Below are positions 9,547-20,754 of a stretch of DNA of 64,000 nt, in pieces. The translations under genes and the position numbers were made by a program. The DNA lies in NCBI GenBank assembly GCA_012931725.1, contig CM022949.1:52926798-52990797 (forward strand), written 5' to 3'. The DNA comes from Litsea cubeba (lineage: Eukaryota; Streptophyta; Magnoliopsida; Laurales; Lauraceae). The first letter of the stretch is position 1, and the number at the start of each line of letters is the position of its first letter. The notes under the pieces are model-generated. The model saw nothing but the letters and a program-made list of their open reading frames with translations. It did not search any database and was not told the origin of the DNA.

Positions 9547-10744
9547 GGCTTCATTCCCTTTGATAAATGTTGGAACTTTTGAGGAAACTTGGAGCCTTCT
9601 TGGAGGTGTTTGAAGAGGAGATAAAGGGGATGAACCAAGGGGATTAAGAAGGTCATTAAGGAAGCTAAAGCTTGGATCATGAAGTTAAATCTCCAAGTAA
9701 GCTTTGCTTAATTTAATCATATGTTTCATGCTTGGTTTTAAATCTTTGGTAAATGTTTTTAGCATGATAACTATGATGAAATGAATTCATTACTTCCATT
9801 CAATCTTTGATATTAAGTTGTAATGAATTCTTTTCTTTGATTCAAACTTAGTTTAGTTTTAAACTTTGTTAAACATGTTATGTTTAAAACTTTGATTTCT
9901 TTATAACATGTTAATTTAACTTGTTTGAATCATCATTGTTGTTTTCAATCTTTTTAAAACCTTTGTTAAATCTTGTTTTTGAAAACAACACTAAAAATGC
10001 ATCACATGTTTAAGGCAAATTAATTTCATACAACTTGTGAGCCTTGATTTTTTAAATCATCAACAAGTTAGGATTTGTTCATGTGATTTGCATTTAAACT
10101 TCAATCAATTCTTTCTATGTGCTTTAATCTTTGAATTGCTTTGAGCATATATTCATTGGACTTTACTTTTTAGACTTGATTGAAGTTGTCACACACACAC
10201 CTCATTAGCATACATCTTTGCACTCATTAGTGTGTTGTGTGAGTTTAGTTTTCACTTTCAAATTAGCCTATTAAAGAGGCATTGTAATTGTGCTTCAATT
10301 GTAATCTCTTAGAGTGTTCTTTGGAAGACACTTTCTTTGAGAAATCATTTCTTTGTAAGGTTATTGCTTAGCCATTAAAAGCATATTGATAGGTTGTTGT
10401 TTAGCCTAGAAAAACATCATTGTAAGGTTATTGCTAAGCCTTGGAAAGCATACATTGTAGAGGTTATTGCTTAGCCTTTTGAAAAGCATAATAGTGGAAA
10501 TCCGGTGGGGTGTGAGGAACACAAGCCGGTAGTGGATGTAGGCACGTTGGCCGAACCACTATAAATATTGTGTTGTGGTGCATGCTCTTGTGATGATTGT
10601 ATGTATTTAGCTTCCGCATTGTGCTTGTTATCATCACTAGTGACTAGTTAATTGTAAAGAAATTAAAATTGGTCATAGTTAGTCACTATTAGTAGCTCAC
10701 CCTATTCACCCCCCCTCTAGGGTTAGGATCCCAGGACTTTCAAT

Positions 10745-10756
10745 TGGTATCAGAGC
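10745..10756 (+). other. primer-binding site (initiator tRNA-Met)
   Basis: TGGTATCAGAGC begins two bases after the 5' LTR end. It is complementary to the 3' end of plant initiator tRNA-Met, the usual primer of copia and many gypsy elements. Confidence 0.92.
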
Positions 10757-10841
10757 AAGGTTACTCCATTTAGGGCTTAAACACCCGGAGTTGATCCTCT
10801 CTATCTAGATCCTTGAGTTAGGACCCTAGTAGTATTTTTCT

Positions 10842-12419
10842 ATGAAAATCATTAGAATGGATTCCACTATTCTAGACTTTGTAGATTCTTCTAGATCCCT
10901 TCTTCCATCTATTGGAGATTCAAACATCAAAATTAAAGAATCTCAACTTAAATTGAAAGAAGAAGAAATTAAAGAAAATGAAGATGATATTCAACAAGCT
11001 TATGAAGAATTATATGCTATATCCTTGAAGCTTGCCAAGAGTAATAAAAAACTAAGAGAAGAATCTAAAAGACTAAACAAAGAATTAGTCTCTTCTAAAG
11101 ATGAACTTAGAGAAAAAGAGGAAGCTTTAAATTGTGTAGACTCTAAGTTCATGATCTCTTTGCATAACCTATCTAATATCCAAGATGAACTAAATGAAAT
11201 TAAAATAGGTTATGACAATCTCAATAAGGAAAATTCTAAACTAAGAGATCAATTACAAAGGCAAGACAAAGACTTTAACAATCTTGAATCTAAGTCAAGT
11301 ATCTCTAAGGAAAATTTATCTAATGCTCAAATTGAACTAAATAAAATAAAGATAAATTGTGATGAGCTTAAGAAAGAAAATTTAAGTCTAAGAGATACTT
11401 TAAAAAGACAAGATGAGAACATTATCCATTTAAGATCCAAGTTGACAATTTCAATGGAAAACTTGTCAAATGCTCAAAATAATTTAAACACCTTAGAACT
11501 TGGATCTAATGTTGTTAATGAACTTGAAATGAAGTCAAAACTTGCCAATGAAGAGCTAATCAAATTTAAGGGAATTGAACAAGAACTAACTAAAGTTAAA
11601 AATGAGAATTCAACCCTTAAAACCAAAGTCACTCAACTTGAAACATACAAACAAAAGTATGAGTGCAAATTTACCCAAAGTGAAGAAAGATTGGAAAAGT
11701 TATTTAAATTGGGTAAATCAAAAGGAGATAGGATGGGTCTTGGATTTGATAGGAATACCTCATATGACCCTAAATTCACCAACACTTTTGTGAAAAGTGA
11801 GTCCTCATTCTCTAGCACTCACACTTCTTTGCCCATGTCTAAATGTAATTATTGTGGCATTGAAGGACATTTTAGGTTTGAGTGCAAACAAAGAAGAAGC
11901 AATGTGTCTAAATCCATATTTGAACCAAAGAAAGGTAAATCAAATTCTATGATGGATAAGACACCAAAAACCAAGGAGAACTCCATGAAGCTTAAACAAG
12001 TAAAATCAATTAAGAAGGAGTCTCCTAAAATAGATTCTAAAAAGATTAAACAAGTTAAATCAAGTTTAAAAGGATCTATAAATAAAAAGGTTCTCAACCT
12101 ACCTCCCTTAACTCAACAAATGAAAGAACTTTTGAAGAAAGTTGCAAAGATAAATTTGAAATTCAAAAGTCAATTAAAGGGAGGAGATAAGAAGAAAAGA
12201 AAAATGGTTCAAACCCCAAAGAAGCAAACTCACCAAAAGACTAATCACCATTCTAAGCTAAACTTAGTTAAATCTATATCTCATGGTGATAAGTCTAAGT
12301 TAATAATTTATCAAGTTAAATCTCCTAGAGTTGGTGAGAAGTTTAAGTTAGACCTCAAAGTTCATCCATCCCAAGACCTTAGGTGGATTCCCAAAGTTAG
12401 ACAAATAGACAAACCTTAG
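10842..12419 (+). CDS. gag-like coiled-coil protein with CCHC zinc knuckle
   Basis: The 525-residue ORF begins about 85 bases after the primer-binding site. Residues 30-280 are strongly heptad-like, with three repeats of 49 residues starting near 101, 150 and 199 (SK-x3-IS-x3-NLSN pattern). One CCHC knuckle lies at about 335-348 (CNYCGIEGHFRFEC). The C-terminus is very Lys-rich. The N-terminal gag domain expected in copia elements is not visible, and no protease or pol follows. The protein could bind element RNA through the knuckle and basic tail and assemble through the coiled coil. The ORF is intact, in keeping with the near-identical LTRs. The start is the first in-frame ATG; a second Met is six codons in. 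Confidence 0.85.
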   Translation: MKIIRMDSTILDFVDSSRSLLPSIGDSNIKIKESQLKLKEEEIKENEDDIQQAYEELYAISLKLAKSNKKLREESKRLNKELVSSKDELREKEEALNCVDSKFMISLHNLSNIQDELNEIKIGYDNLNKENSKLRDQLQRQDKDFNNLESKSSISKENLSNAQIELNKIKINCDELKKENLSLRDTLKRQDENIIHLRSKLTISMENLSNAQNNLNTLELGSNVVNELEMKSKLANEELIKFKGIEQELTKVKNENSTLKTKVTQLETYKQKYECKFTQSEERLEKLFKLGKSKGDRMGLGFDRNTSYDPKFTNTFVKSESSFSSTHTSLPMSKCNYCGIEGHFRFECKQRRSNVSKSIFEPKKGKSNSMMDKTPKTKENSMKLKQVKSIKKESPKIDSKKIKQVKSSLKGSINKKVLNLPPLTQQMKELLKKVAKINLKFKSQLKGGDKKKRKMVQTPKKQTHQKTNHHSKLNLVKSISHGDKSKLIIYQVKSPRVGEKFKLDLKVHPSQDLRWIPKVRQIDKP

Positions 12420-12430
12420 GGCCTTGGACC

Positions 12431-14338
12431 TCATTGACCAACCTAACCTTAATAGTTAAATCTTTTTGTTGGTCATGATTGCATTTGCATTTTATGTTCT
12501 TTCTTAGTTACATTTTTTAAAATGCATTTGTTTCTTTATGATCATTTGATTTTGTCTTCATGTACTTCCCTAAGTCACATATCATGGTTTTCAAAATCAT
12601 TTGATTGTATTTCTCACATGTTAGATTTGCTTTTTTGTTTGCATTTCTACATGTTCAATTGATTATGGGTTCAAAGCTTTCATAGCTAGATCTTTCATAA
12701 TCGATTGATGTTGCAATATCATTTGTTTGTATGTCTTAGTTAGATTATTTTGAAAAACAAATGACTTAAATCAATTTAATTTTTCCATGAATTTTTAAGT
12801 TATACTTTCACATGAAAAATTACTTTGAAAAGATCAACTTGTATGTTTTCCAATTAAGTTATATCTTTTAAAATGCAAGTTGAATGGTTTTTAAATCAAA
12901 TTGTATGATTCTTGGTAGTGATATTGCTTAGAATACAATTTGATGCTTGATAAGGTGCTTTCTTTATTTTCATATACATTATGCCCATTGTTAGATTTTG
13001 TTTATGATTTGAAGATTGCATGAATGGAAATGCTTTAAAACTTTTTGTTGTATTCATCAAAGCATGTTCCATGTTTTCATTTCCTTATGCTTTTGCTTAT
13101 GTCATCCTTTAATGGAAATGAATGTTGTGATAGACTATTTGCATGTTTGCTCTTTTAGTTACATTCTTTATGCAAATGTTTTATTTGTTCCATGTATGGT
13201 TGTGTTCTTTAATTATTTTTTTTTGTAACCATACTAGAACCCAAATCCATCCTTTATGCTTTCTAGTCATTTTTGTGAAATGGATGGTTATGATGTTTGA
13301 TTCATGTGTATTTGTCATACTTATACATGTTTCAACCTCATAGTAGTATTTGATCATATGAACCTCTTTGAAATTCATTTCTTGAATTACATAGTTATAT
13401 CTCTTGAATGATGGATTTCTTAGATGTTGTATTCATATGGTTGACACTTTGGAAATTGCATATTCTTATAAGTCATATATTTTCAAAATGCAATTTCTCA
13501 TGTTCATCACTATGCTCAATAGTTATATCATTAAAGTGATGAATATTCATTTATGTTGCTTGATGGAATCTTGTGTTTGTCACATGCTTGCTCTCAAACA
13601 TGTTCCATATTCAATTGGTAATCAAATGATATCATTTTCAATTAGTATAACTTCCAATTGATGTTATATATTTGTGATAAACCTTGTGCACATTGGATTA
13701 AACTTGATAGTAATATGTCTTTGTTCCATGTCACATTCCATTAGCTTCATAAATGGTCATGTTTGCCACCTCTCTTGCTTATTTGGTTAAATCTCGTGAC
13801 CACCATGTTTATGTGTTAATAATCTTGGTTGGTTAATGATTGAGGTAGGCATCATGGTTTGAAATTCATTTCACTCATCTTACACTTGATAGTCATATTT
13901 TATGATTGAGTGAAATGATTTCAAAATTTACATAGCATATGATTTTCATAGTTATATTATTTGATGCTATGTTTAGTAAACCCCTTATCATCATGGATAG
14001 CTCTAACTTGGATTAATCCTTCTAGTTACATTCCTTAAGTCCATTTTAGAGTGATTGAGCTAATAAGTCATACTCTTAAATCTCAATTGATATGGTTCTT
14101 ATTTCAATTGGTATCCATGATAGATTAACCTTTTGACCTTGCTCTTCAACTTTCCTTAAGCTTATAGGTCAATTGGTTTCTCTCCAATTTGGTAATTTGA
14201 TCATTGAGCCTTATAGTTAATCATTATCAATTGGTATCTAATCCTTCCCTTGAAGTTATCCCTCAATTGGTTAAACCATCTTCTTCTTGCATCTAATAGT
14301 TATATTCTTGTCAAAAGTATGACAAAAGAAGATTATGG
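12431..14338 (+). repeat. array of >20 imperfect hairpins with a shared loop motif
   Basis: After gag, the sequence resolves into successive inverted repeats with 8-21 bp arms and 20-35-nt loops, one every 60-90 bp. Clear examples (left arm/right arm) are 12541-12554/12592-12605, 12778-12789/12811-12821, 12895-12911/12931-12944, 13452-13461/13488-13497, 13503-13511/13535-13543, 13858-13879/13904-13925 and 14001-14016/14035-14051. Most loops contain AGTTATATCTTTT or a variant (AGTCATAT, AGTTACATTC), while stem sequences differ between units. No ORF of note spans the region. Function is unknown; see findings. Confidence 0.7.
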
Positions 14339-14339
14339 A

Positions 14340-14849
14340 TTGAGGGGGAGTAAACCTTCTAAGGAAGCATTAGAGATGATCAAATTCACCATTGCTATTC
14401 CCTTATAACTTACTCACATGCATAATAGCCTGTTAAGTATTTCATTTTCGATTTCATTTGTTAACAGGTGCTACTAAAGGTATTTTCCTTGTTTCATGTG
14501 TGTAGGTACCTTTCTTCAATTGCTACCTTTGCAATTTAATGGCAAAGGGGGAGAAAGGATTAAGGGGGAGAAAATGCTCTAGCTACCCAAAAAGGGAGAA
14601 AGATCAAAGGGGGAGAGAGCATTCAATGGCAAAGGGAGAGAAAGACCAAGGAGAGAGAGTGCTTGGTCTAAGGGGGAGAGAAGATAAAAGAAAGAAAGCT
14701 TGGAGCTAAGGACAAGAAGAATGAAGATCAAAAGAGCTAAAGCCCAAGCTAAGTGAAGGAGCATCCGAAGATTTCAAGCAGTGTCAAGCCAAGGAGCTGA
14801 AGACTTAGTGTGAGGTTTAGTGTTAAGTTAAGGTTTGCCATCAAATTGC
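14340..14849 (+). other. purine-rich tail with repeated polypurine-tract-like words
   Basis: This is non-coding. AAGGGGGAGA-like words occur at about 14342, 14544, 14562, 14606 and 14670 before the true polypurine tract. Copies of GGCAAAGGG and GCAATTTAATGGC also recur, so the region seems to have grown by duplication of the tract. Confidence 0.6.
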
Positions 14850-14861
14850 AAAGGGGGAGAT
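14850..14861 (+). other. polypurine tract of the copia-like element
   Basis: AAAGGGGGAGAT abuts the 3' LTR start. It is the expected plus-strand primer site. Confidence 0.88.
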
Positions 14862-16622
14862 TGTTAGGAATTTTGTGTATTGCAATTTGATGGATGCATA
14901 TCATTTTAATCATCATTTGATTTCTCACACTTGCATTATTTTAGAAAACATTGAAATCTTATTTTATCCATGCATTGTGTTTAAAATATGGTAAAACTCA
15001 TGTTTTATGCATGAATTGGTTTTAATTTTGGATGCAATTGATTTTGTAAAAGGAATTTCAAAATTCAAGCTTAGCCTAAGTTTTAAAGTCTCAAATGATT
15101 TGTGGCTTTTTATGATTCATGATTTTAAAAATACTTAGATTGATTTAAATCATGTTTCAAGCTTGATTTAATGGCCCCAACAAGTCCCACATCAAAAATC
15201 TTTGAAAATTGCAAAAGTATGCAAAATGGGAAAAGTGACCCAGGGCCCAGTGTACTCGGTCGACCGGGTACACATCTCGGTCGACCGCGTACACTGCGGG
15301 TCGACTGGGCAGAGAGCCGTTTGGCTCTCCAACGGTCATTTTTCTGACCGTTTGGATGGGGTCGACCGGGCCTGTCATGGGGTCGACCGGGGACACGCAG
15401 AAACTCTGTTTTCTGTGTATAAAAAGGCTTCATTCCCTTTGATAAAGGTTGGAACTTTTGAGGAAACTTGGAGCCTTCTTGGAGGTGTTTGAAGAGGAGA
15501 TAAAGGGGATGAACCAAGGGGATTAAGAAGGTCATTAAGGAAGCTAAAGCTTGGATCATGAAGTTAAATATCCAAGTAAGCTTTGCTTAATTTAATCATA
15601 TGTTTCATGCTTGGTTTTAAATCTTTGGTAAATGTTTTTTAGCATGATAACTATGATGAAATGAATTCATTACTTCCATTCAATCTTTGATATTAAGTTG
15701 TAATGAATTCTTTTCTTTGATTCAAACTTAGTTTAGTTTTAAACTTTGTTAAACATGTTATGTTTAAAACTTTGATTTCTTTATAACATGTTAATTTAAC
15801 TTGTTTGAATCATCATTGTTGTTTTCAATCTTTTTAAAACCTTTGTTAAATCTTGTTTTTGAAAACAACACTAAAAATGCATCACATGTTTAAGGCAAAT
15901 TAATTTCATACAACTTGTGAGCCTTGATTTTTTAAATCATCAACAAGTTAGGATTTGTTCATGTGATTTGCATTTAAACTTCAATCAATTCTTTCTATGT
16001 GCTTTAATCTTTGAATTGCTTTGAGCATATATTCATTGGACTTTACTTTTTAGACTTGATTGAAGTTGTCACACACACACCTCATTAGCATACATCTTTG
16101 CACTCATTAGTGTGTTGTGTGAGTTTAGTTTTCACTTTCAAATTAGCCTATTAAAGAGGCATTGTAATTGTGCTTCAATTGTAATCTCTTAGAGTGTTCT
16201 TTGGAAGACACTTTCTTTGAGAAATCATTTCTTTGTAAGGTTATTGCTTAGCCATTAAAAGCATATTGATAGGTTGTTGTTTAGCCTAGAAAAACATCAT
16301 TGTAAGGTTATTGCTAAGCCTTGGAAAGCATACATTGTAGAGGTTATTGCTTAGCCTTTTGAAAAGCATAATAGTGGAAATCCGGTGGGGTGTGAGGAAC
16401 ACAAGCCGGTAGTGGATGTAGGCACGTTGGCCGAACCACTATAAATATTGTGTTGTGGTGCATGCTCTTGTGATGATTGTATGTATTTAGCTTCCGCATT
16501 GTGCTTGTTATCATCACTAGTGACTAGTTAATTGTAAAGAAATTAAAATTGGTCATAGTTAGTCACTATTAGTAGCTCACCCTATTCACCCCCCCTCTAG
16601 GGTTAGGATCCCAGGACTTTCA
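14862..16622 (+). repeat. 3' LTR of the copia-like element
   Basis: This is 1,761 bp and nearly identical to the 5' LTR: one T-to-G near 15448, one C-to-A near 15570 and one extra T in a T-run near 15640. It ends in CA followed by the CTGAG duplication. Confidence 0.95.
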
Positions 16623-19600
16623 CTGAGGATTCGCCCAACTCCGTTGGTCGGCTACTCATGTCATCATCTGTTGAAAGAGTAACAAAAGAACTCTTTCCAG
16701 CTGAAGCTGCTCCTGCTCGGGAAGGAATCTCAGCGCGAGGAATCTCCTCAATATTGTCAGAGCTGGTCCCAGGAATCTCTACCTCTGGATCAACCTCTGG
16801 CATCTCTTGCTCTGGAAGCAACGGATCCTCCTCTGCCACTTCAAAACCTGCAAAGGAAACACAAAAAGGTATGAATATGACCCTGTTTGAAAATCATTAT
16901 CAGAGTTATAACTACAAAATACCTTCTTCGACGACTGGCGGAACACTTTCTTCCTCCATGAACTCATCGAAAGCATCATCAACATTTGCGTCCATCGATG
17001 GTTCAAAGTCATCAGAACCCTGCGGCAAGTCAGCTGGCAACAAAAAAAATGTGTTAGCAAGCCAAGTCACAAACAAAAAACAAAGAGCAAAAGAAGTCGT
17101 ACCAATTGGAGATTCTGGATCTACTCCAGAGTCCCTCGGTTCTTCTTCAGGTGCCTCAACAGGATCCATCACCACCTCATCGGTTGGGACCTCAGGCATC
17201 ACCAAGTCTTCCTCTGCTAAAAAAAAAAAAAAGAAGAAAAGCAGAAACAAGAAGCAAATCATAACATGGAAAAATCCCATGAAAAGAAATGGAAAGAGAA
17301 AAAGGAAGAATCATACCTTCACCGACGGTCTCTTCTTCTCGGCTTCTCTTCTCCGGAGGCTCGTCAGCATCCACTGGCACATCCTCATTGATAGTAAGCG
17401 GAACTTCCAAGTTAGGAGGGTCCTCATGCTGCCCCTTGCTACTATGATGACTCCTCCTCCTCTTACTTTTGCGGGCTCGCTTCTTAGAGGAACCTGCCCC
17501 GCCGTCAGAGTCAGGTTTCCCACTTGACTCATCACTGGATGGTCTGCTCTTGCCAGTAGACTCCACGGAAGCTTGCCTCTGTGCCGCTTGCATCCAAGCG
17601 CCAAGTTCGGCTTCCTCCTGTTCTAGCTGCTCCAAAGCCTCGTCAGGTATTTCTCGAACAGCTTCAGAACCGATGACGCCTTGGTCACCGAGAAAGCCTA
17701 TCTTGTGCTTCTCTCCAGAAAGGAAGGACCAAACTTCCTCTCGCCGGATGCCATCCGACTTTCCAAGGCCCTTTCCAGATGCCAGCTTCACATCAAGCTC
17801 CTTCCTGGAAAGTCCCCGATATGCCGAAAAGCTCTCCGCGAACCACTTCGCAAAGCCGGCAGTCCGAGAAGTCAGCAACACAGGATAAGAAATCATGGCT
17901 GTAGTGTCTTCAGCACTATAAAAAGCCCATGCATTTCTCCCGTCCTGTAAGCCTCCAAAGCGCTTCACCATACTTGAAGGCGCTCCAACAACGCCTTGAG
18001 AAAAGCCAAGCTGCAAAGCAAAGCGAGAAGGTACATACGGCTGGATGTCGACGAAAAGATGTCTGCGGTACACCATCGTGCCGACACGTATGCTGAAAAG
18101 CCACTCTCTCTCTGCATTTGTCAAGGAATAATGCCTTCCCGACCCCGCCCTGGTAGAGTCTCGGGAGGCACCAAAATCAAAAGCCTTCTTCCGCAACTCC
18201 GGAGAAAGCTTTACTGAAGATTGCCCCATCTCGACGTCCCTGAACCGTCGGATCCTCATGCGGGCAAACAAAAGTGATTCGGACACGGCTTTGCCCTTAG
18301 CCAGTCGAATCATCAGAGGATCATCATCCTGTGCAACACCCAGCCGATGGAAGCCAGGACAGTGGTATACATACCACGAATAAAAGATATGGGCTGAAAA
18401 TACCCTATTCATGGGAAGCCCAAGCCGAACTAGAAAAGCAGCAGCCTGCAGTTCGGTACACAGGTAGGAGTAAAGAGCAGGCACCAAAGCAAGCCTGCTC
18501 TCCAAACGCCATCTGACAAGCCGGGAAAATACAATGCGGCCTGATGTGCGTTCCATCTCCTCCAGCAAATACAGCCTCACCAAGCCAATAAGTGAGGTAA
18601 ACAGCGAGATCTCTCCGCAGTGCAATGTCAGGACATATGGCGTTTGTGCTTGCACAGAAATCTCTCAACTCTTCTTGCATGGCCAAGATCTTCTTTGAAC
18701 TTGGATCCTGAGCTCCAGCTTCCTGGGTCATGCTATCAGAAGGCTCCCTACTATCAAAGAAGTTGGGGAATGAAGAGCAAAAACTCTTCCAACTGCTGGA
18801 TCTAACTTTCGAACCCCCCTTCTCCTTCAAAAAATCATAGAAGGCGACGAGCTGAAAGTATAAAAGCCTGAACTCCTCAGACTGCCCCTCGAGGACGCTG
18901 TCAATCGGCATAAACTCCTCATAGAGTTTGCCGAGGATGGCCAATCCGGTAATAGCGCTCAGCTCCTTCAAAGAAAAACCAATCTCACCATTCGTCACAA
19001 CGAAGGTATTGGTTTGAGGGAGGAACGACTCCAGCATAGCCATGAAGGCCTCGTCGGAAAAGATCACTGTCTCCCTAAAGGCGCGGACCGCATCAAAATC
19101 CCGGCTTCCTTCAAAACGCGCCACCAATCAGCAGGACGCGATCAGTCCACGACTTCCACTCGGAGTCAGCATTGAAGCGGCCACGAAGTCGGAAAGGCTT
19201 GATCCAATTGCTGCCGTCACCACTGAAAATACCAAGGCCCACCGGTCTCAAATCGACCGACGGATAATCAGAGCCCTGGTAGCCGCTTGATGGCATCAAC
19301 AAGTCCATGTCAACAGGCGACCTCTCCGTATATCCAGGAGAACCCACAACAAAAACCCCAGTCTTGATTACATTTGTCCTTCTCACCCAGCTTGGAGGAT
19401 CTTCCCTCTTAGGGCACGTGGGGGCAAGGCTCAGAATCGAGACGGTGCGATCAAACATCGACCGGGTAGTAACAGTCTTCTTCTCACCATCTGCTGTGAA
19501 GGAAAACTGAAAAGATCTCCTCTGGTATGTCATGTCATCAGGGACTGCATCACCAAAGAAGAAGGTAGGCTTGGGCAAAACGCTCTGATCTTCCATCAGC

Positions 19601-20299
19601 CATGGACGACTGCTTACCATGATCTTATAGAATTCCTCTCCCTTGAGAGTGATCAGTCGCTGCCTCATCTCATCTCTGTTGAGGGAGTCGCACTATTCCA
19701 GATTTCTCTCAACATACTGGACCTTCTCAAAAGCCTGCTGAACGGCCGGATTAGAGGATCTAGAAGATCGACGAGGTACGCTTGTAGCAGGCTCTTTACC
19801 CTTGTTCGCTCTGGAGGAACCACCTGAAAAGGATGGAAAAGAAAAAGATCAAACATCAAAATGACAGAATCTCGCTAAAAAAAAATCTGGCGAAATTTTG
19901 ACATGATGACGAGGCAATTCCGAAGAAAAGGAACTATCCCGAAAGAAATAGAAAGCTTGAAGATGGGCTCAACATCGCTGCGAGCTCCGAAACTCCAAAC
20001 TTTCGAAACCTAAAAGTCTCCGCAAAATCAGGAAGGGCTCAACATCACTGCGAGCTCCAAGTTCCCAAATTTGCAAACACTTTCAGGTATGCAATCACAT
20101 CATGCTACAAATTTAATTTACAAATTAAAGGCATGCATGAACATCTAGATTTGCGAAAAAAAATGCATTATCATGATGAGCAAAAAAAAAAAAGAAAAGA
20201 AAACTTTCTCTAAAAAAAAAAAGAAGAGAAAGAAAACAAAAAAAAAAAAGAAACGAAACGAAACTCTCTCAAAAAAAAAAAAAGGAAAAAGAAAAAAAA

Positions 20300-20372
20300 A
20301 AAAAACGGGCTGGCCCACAGGCCGTGGCCCACAGGCCACGTGGCCGTACGGATCTGTCCGTACGGCCCACAC
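20300..20372 (-). other. GC-rich palindromes in intron 1 of the antisense gene
   Basis: In an otherwise A/T-homopolymer intron, GGCCCACAGGCC is repeated, followed by inverted GGCCGTACGGATC and GTCCGTACGGCC halves. Copy B keeps a version at 41786-41847 with a longer GGCCGTACGG palindrome. The flanking homopurine/homopyrimidine runs generate long but meaningless Lys- or Phe-rich ORFs. Confidence 0.5.
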
Positions 20373-20685
20373 AATAAAAAAAAAAAACATGAAAAAAAAA
20401 AGAAAAGAAAGCAAAAAAAAAACACGTGTAAAAAAAAAAAGGGGAAAACACGTGGAAAAGCAAAAAAAAAAAAAGAGAAAAAAGAAAGAAACAAAAAAGA
20501 GAAAGAACTTTTTTTTCCTACAATGAAGTTTTCTTGAAAAAAAGGAGAACTTACTTGAAGCCATTGATGGAGAAGAAGAAGAAAACTCTTGAAGATCTTG
20601 AAGAAGAAAAGCTCTTGGTCTTGAAGCCCTCTTGAGATTATTGCAAAAGAAAGTAGTAAGAGCAAGAGATCCAACCTTCTCCTTG

Positions 20686-20693
20686 CTTTTATA
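20686..20693 (-). promoter_or_regulatory. TATA box of the antisense PMD gene, copy A
   Basis: On the minus strand TATAAAAG lies about 120 bases upstream of the inferred ATG at 20564. Copy B keeps the same box at the same distance (42166-42173). This supports a dedicated internal promoter rather than read-through from the LTR. Confidence 0.65.
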
Positions 20694-20754
20694 GAGGAGA
20701 GCAAACCAAAGAAGGAAAGAAGAAAGAGGTAAGTGTTACTAATTAGTAACCTTA

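Larger units (their letters stand above)
8983..10742 (+). repeat. 5' LTR of the copia-like element
   Basis: The 1,760-bp terminal repeat is AT-rich except for a GC-rich island at 9360-9515 just upstream of the TATA box. That island holds five GGTCGACC-like palindromes and two small hairpins. The LTR ends are TG and CA. Confidence 0.95.
8983..16622 (+). mobile_element. young gag-only copia-like LTR retrotransposon with TSD CTGAG
   Basis: The two LTRs (8983-10742 and 14862-16622) both begin TGTTAGGAAT and end GGACTTTCA. By eye they differ by two substitutions and one indel. The 5-bp duplication CTGAG flanks the element (8978-8982 and 16623-16627). A tRNA-Met primer-binding site follows the 5' LTR, and the polypurine tract AAAGGGGGAGA precedes the 3' LTR. 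The only long ORF encodes a coiled-coil protein with a CCHC knuckle; there is no protease, integrase or RT, so it must depend on a partner. The gag-type knuckle, the PBS and the repeated AAGGGGGAGA words near the 3' end resemble SIRE/Maximus-type copia elements, but without pol the lineage is an inference. Confidence 0.9.
8268..20564 (-). pseudogene. antisense plant mobile domain (PMD) gene of element A, five exons, split by a copia-like insertion
   Basis: Read on the minus strand, the gene starts at an ATG at 20564. Coding exons are 20564-20555, 19823-17317, 17213-17103, 17033-16923, and 16847-16623 joined across the copia-like insertion to 8977-8268. Each intron has GT-AG ends, and the same structure is found in copy B. 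Exon 2 encodes a PMD-like region (NTFVVTNGEIGFSLKELS and FSAHIFYSWYVYHCPG blocks), then a Ser/Lys/Arg-rich stretch. The last exon encodes a helical, Glu/Arg/Lys-rich coiled-coil end. Exon 2 has two one-base deletions (near 19097 and 19116) and one insertion (near 18494) relative to B, so the copy is dead. PMD proteins are a plant-specific, TE-associated family. The role of this one within the element is unknown. Confidence 0.78.

Noticed and set aside
9246..9680. 144-codon minus-strand ORF in the copia-like LTR, repeated at 15125-15559
   Set aside because: It is a shadow of the LTR made open by the GC-rich palindromes, with no family resemblance and no independent conservation.
16658..17527. 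Plus-strand 289-codon ORF opposite the antisense PMD exons (also 37839-38513)
   Set aside because: It lies antisense to well-supported exons, with Ser-rich composition expected from the complement of acidic codons, and it crosses the introns.
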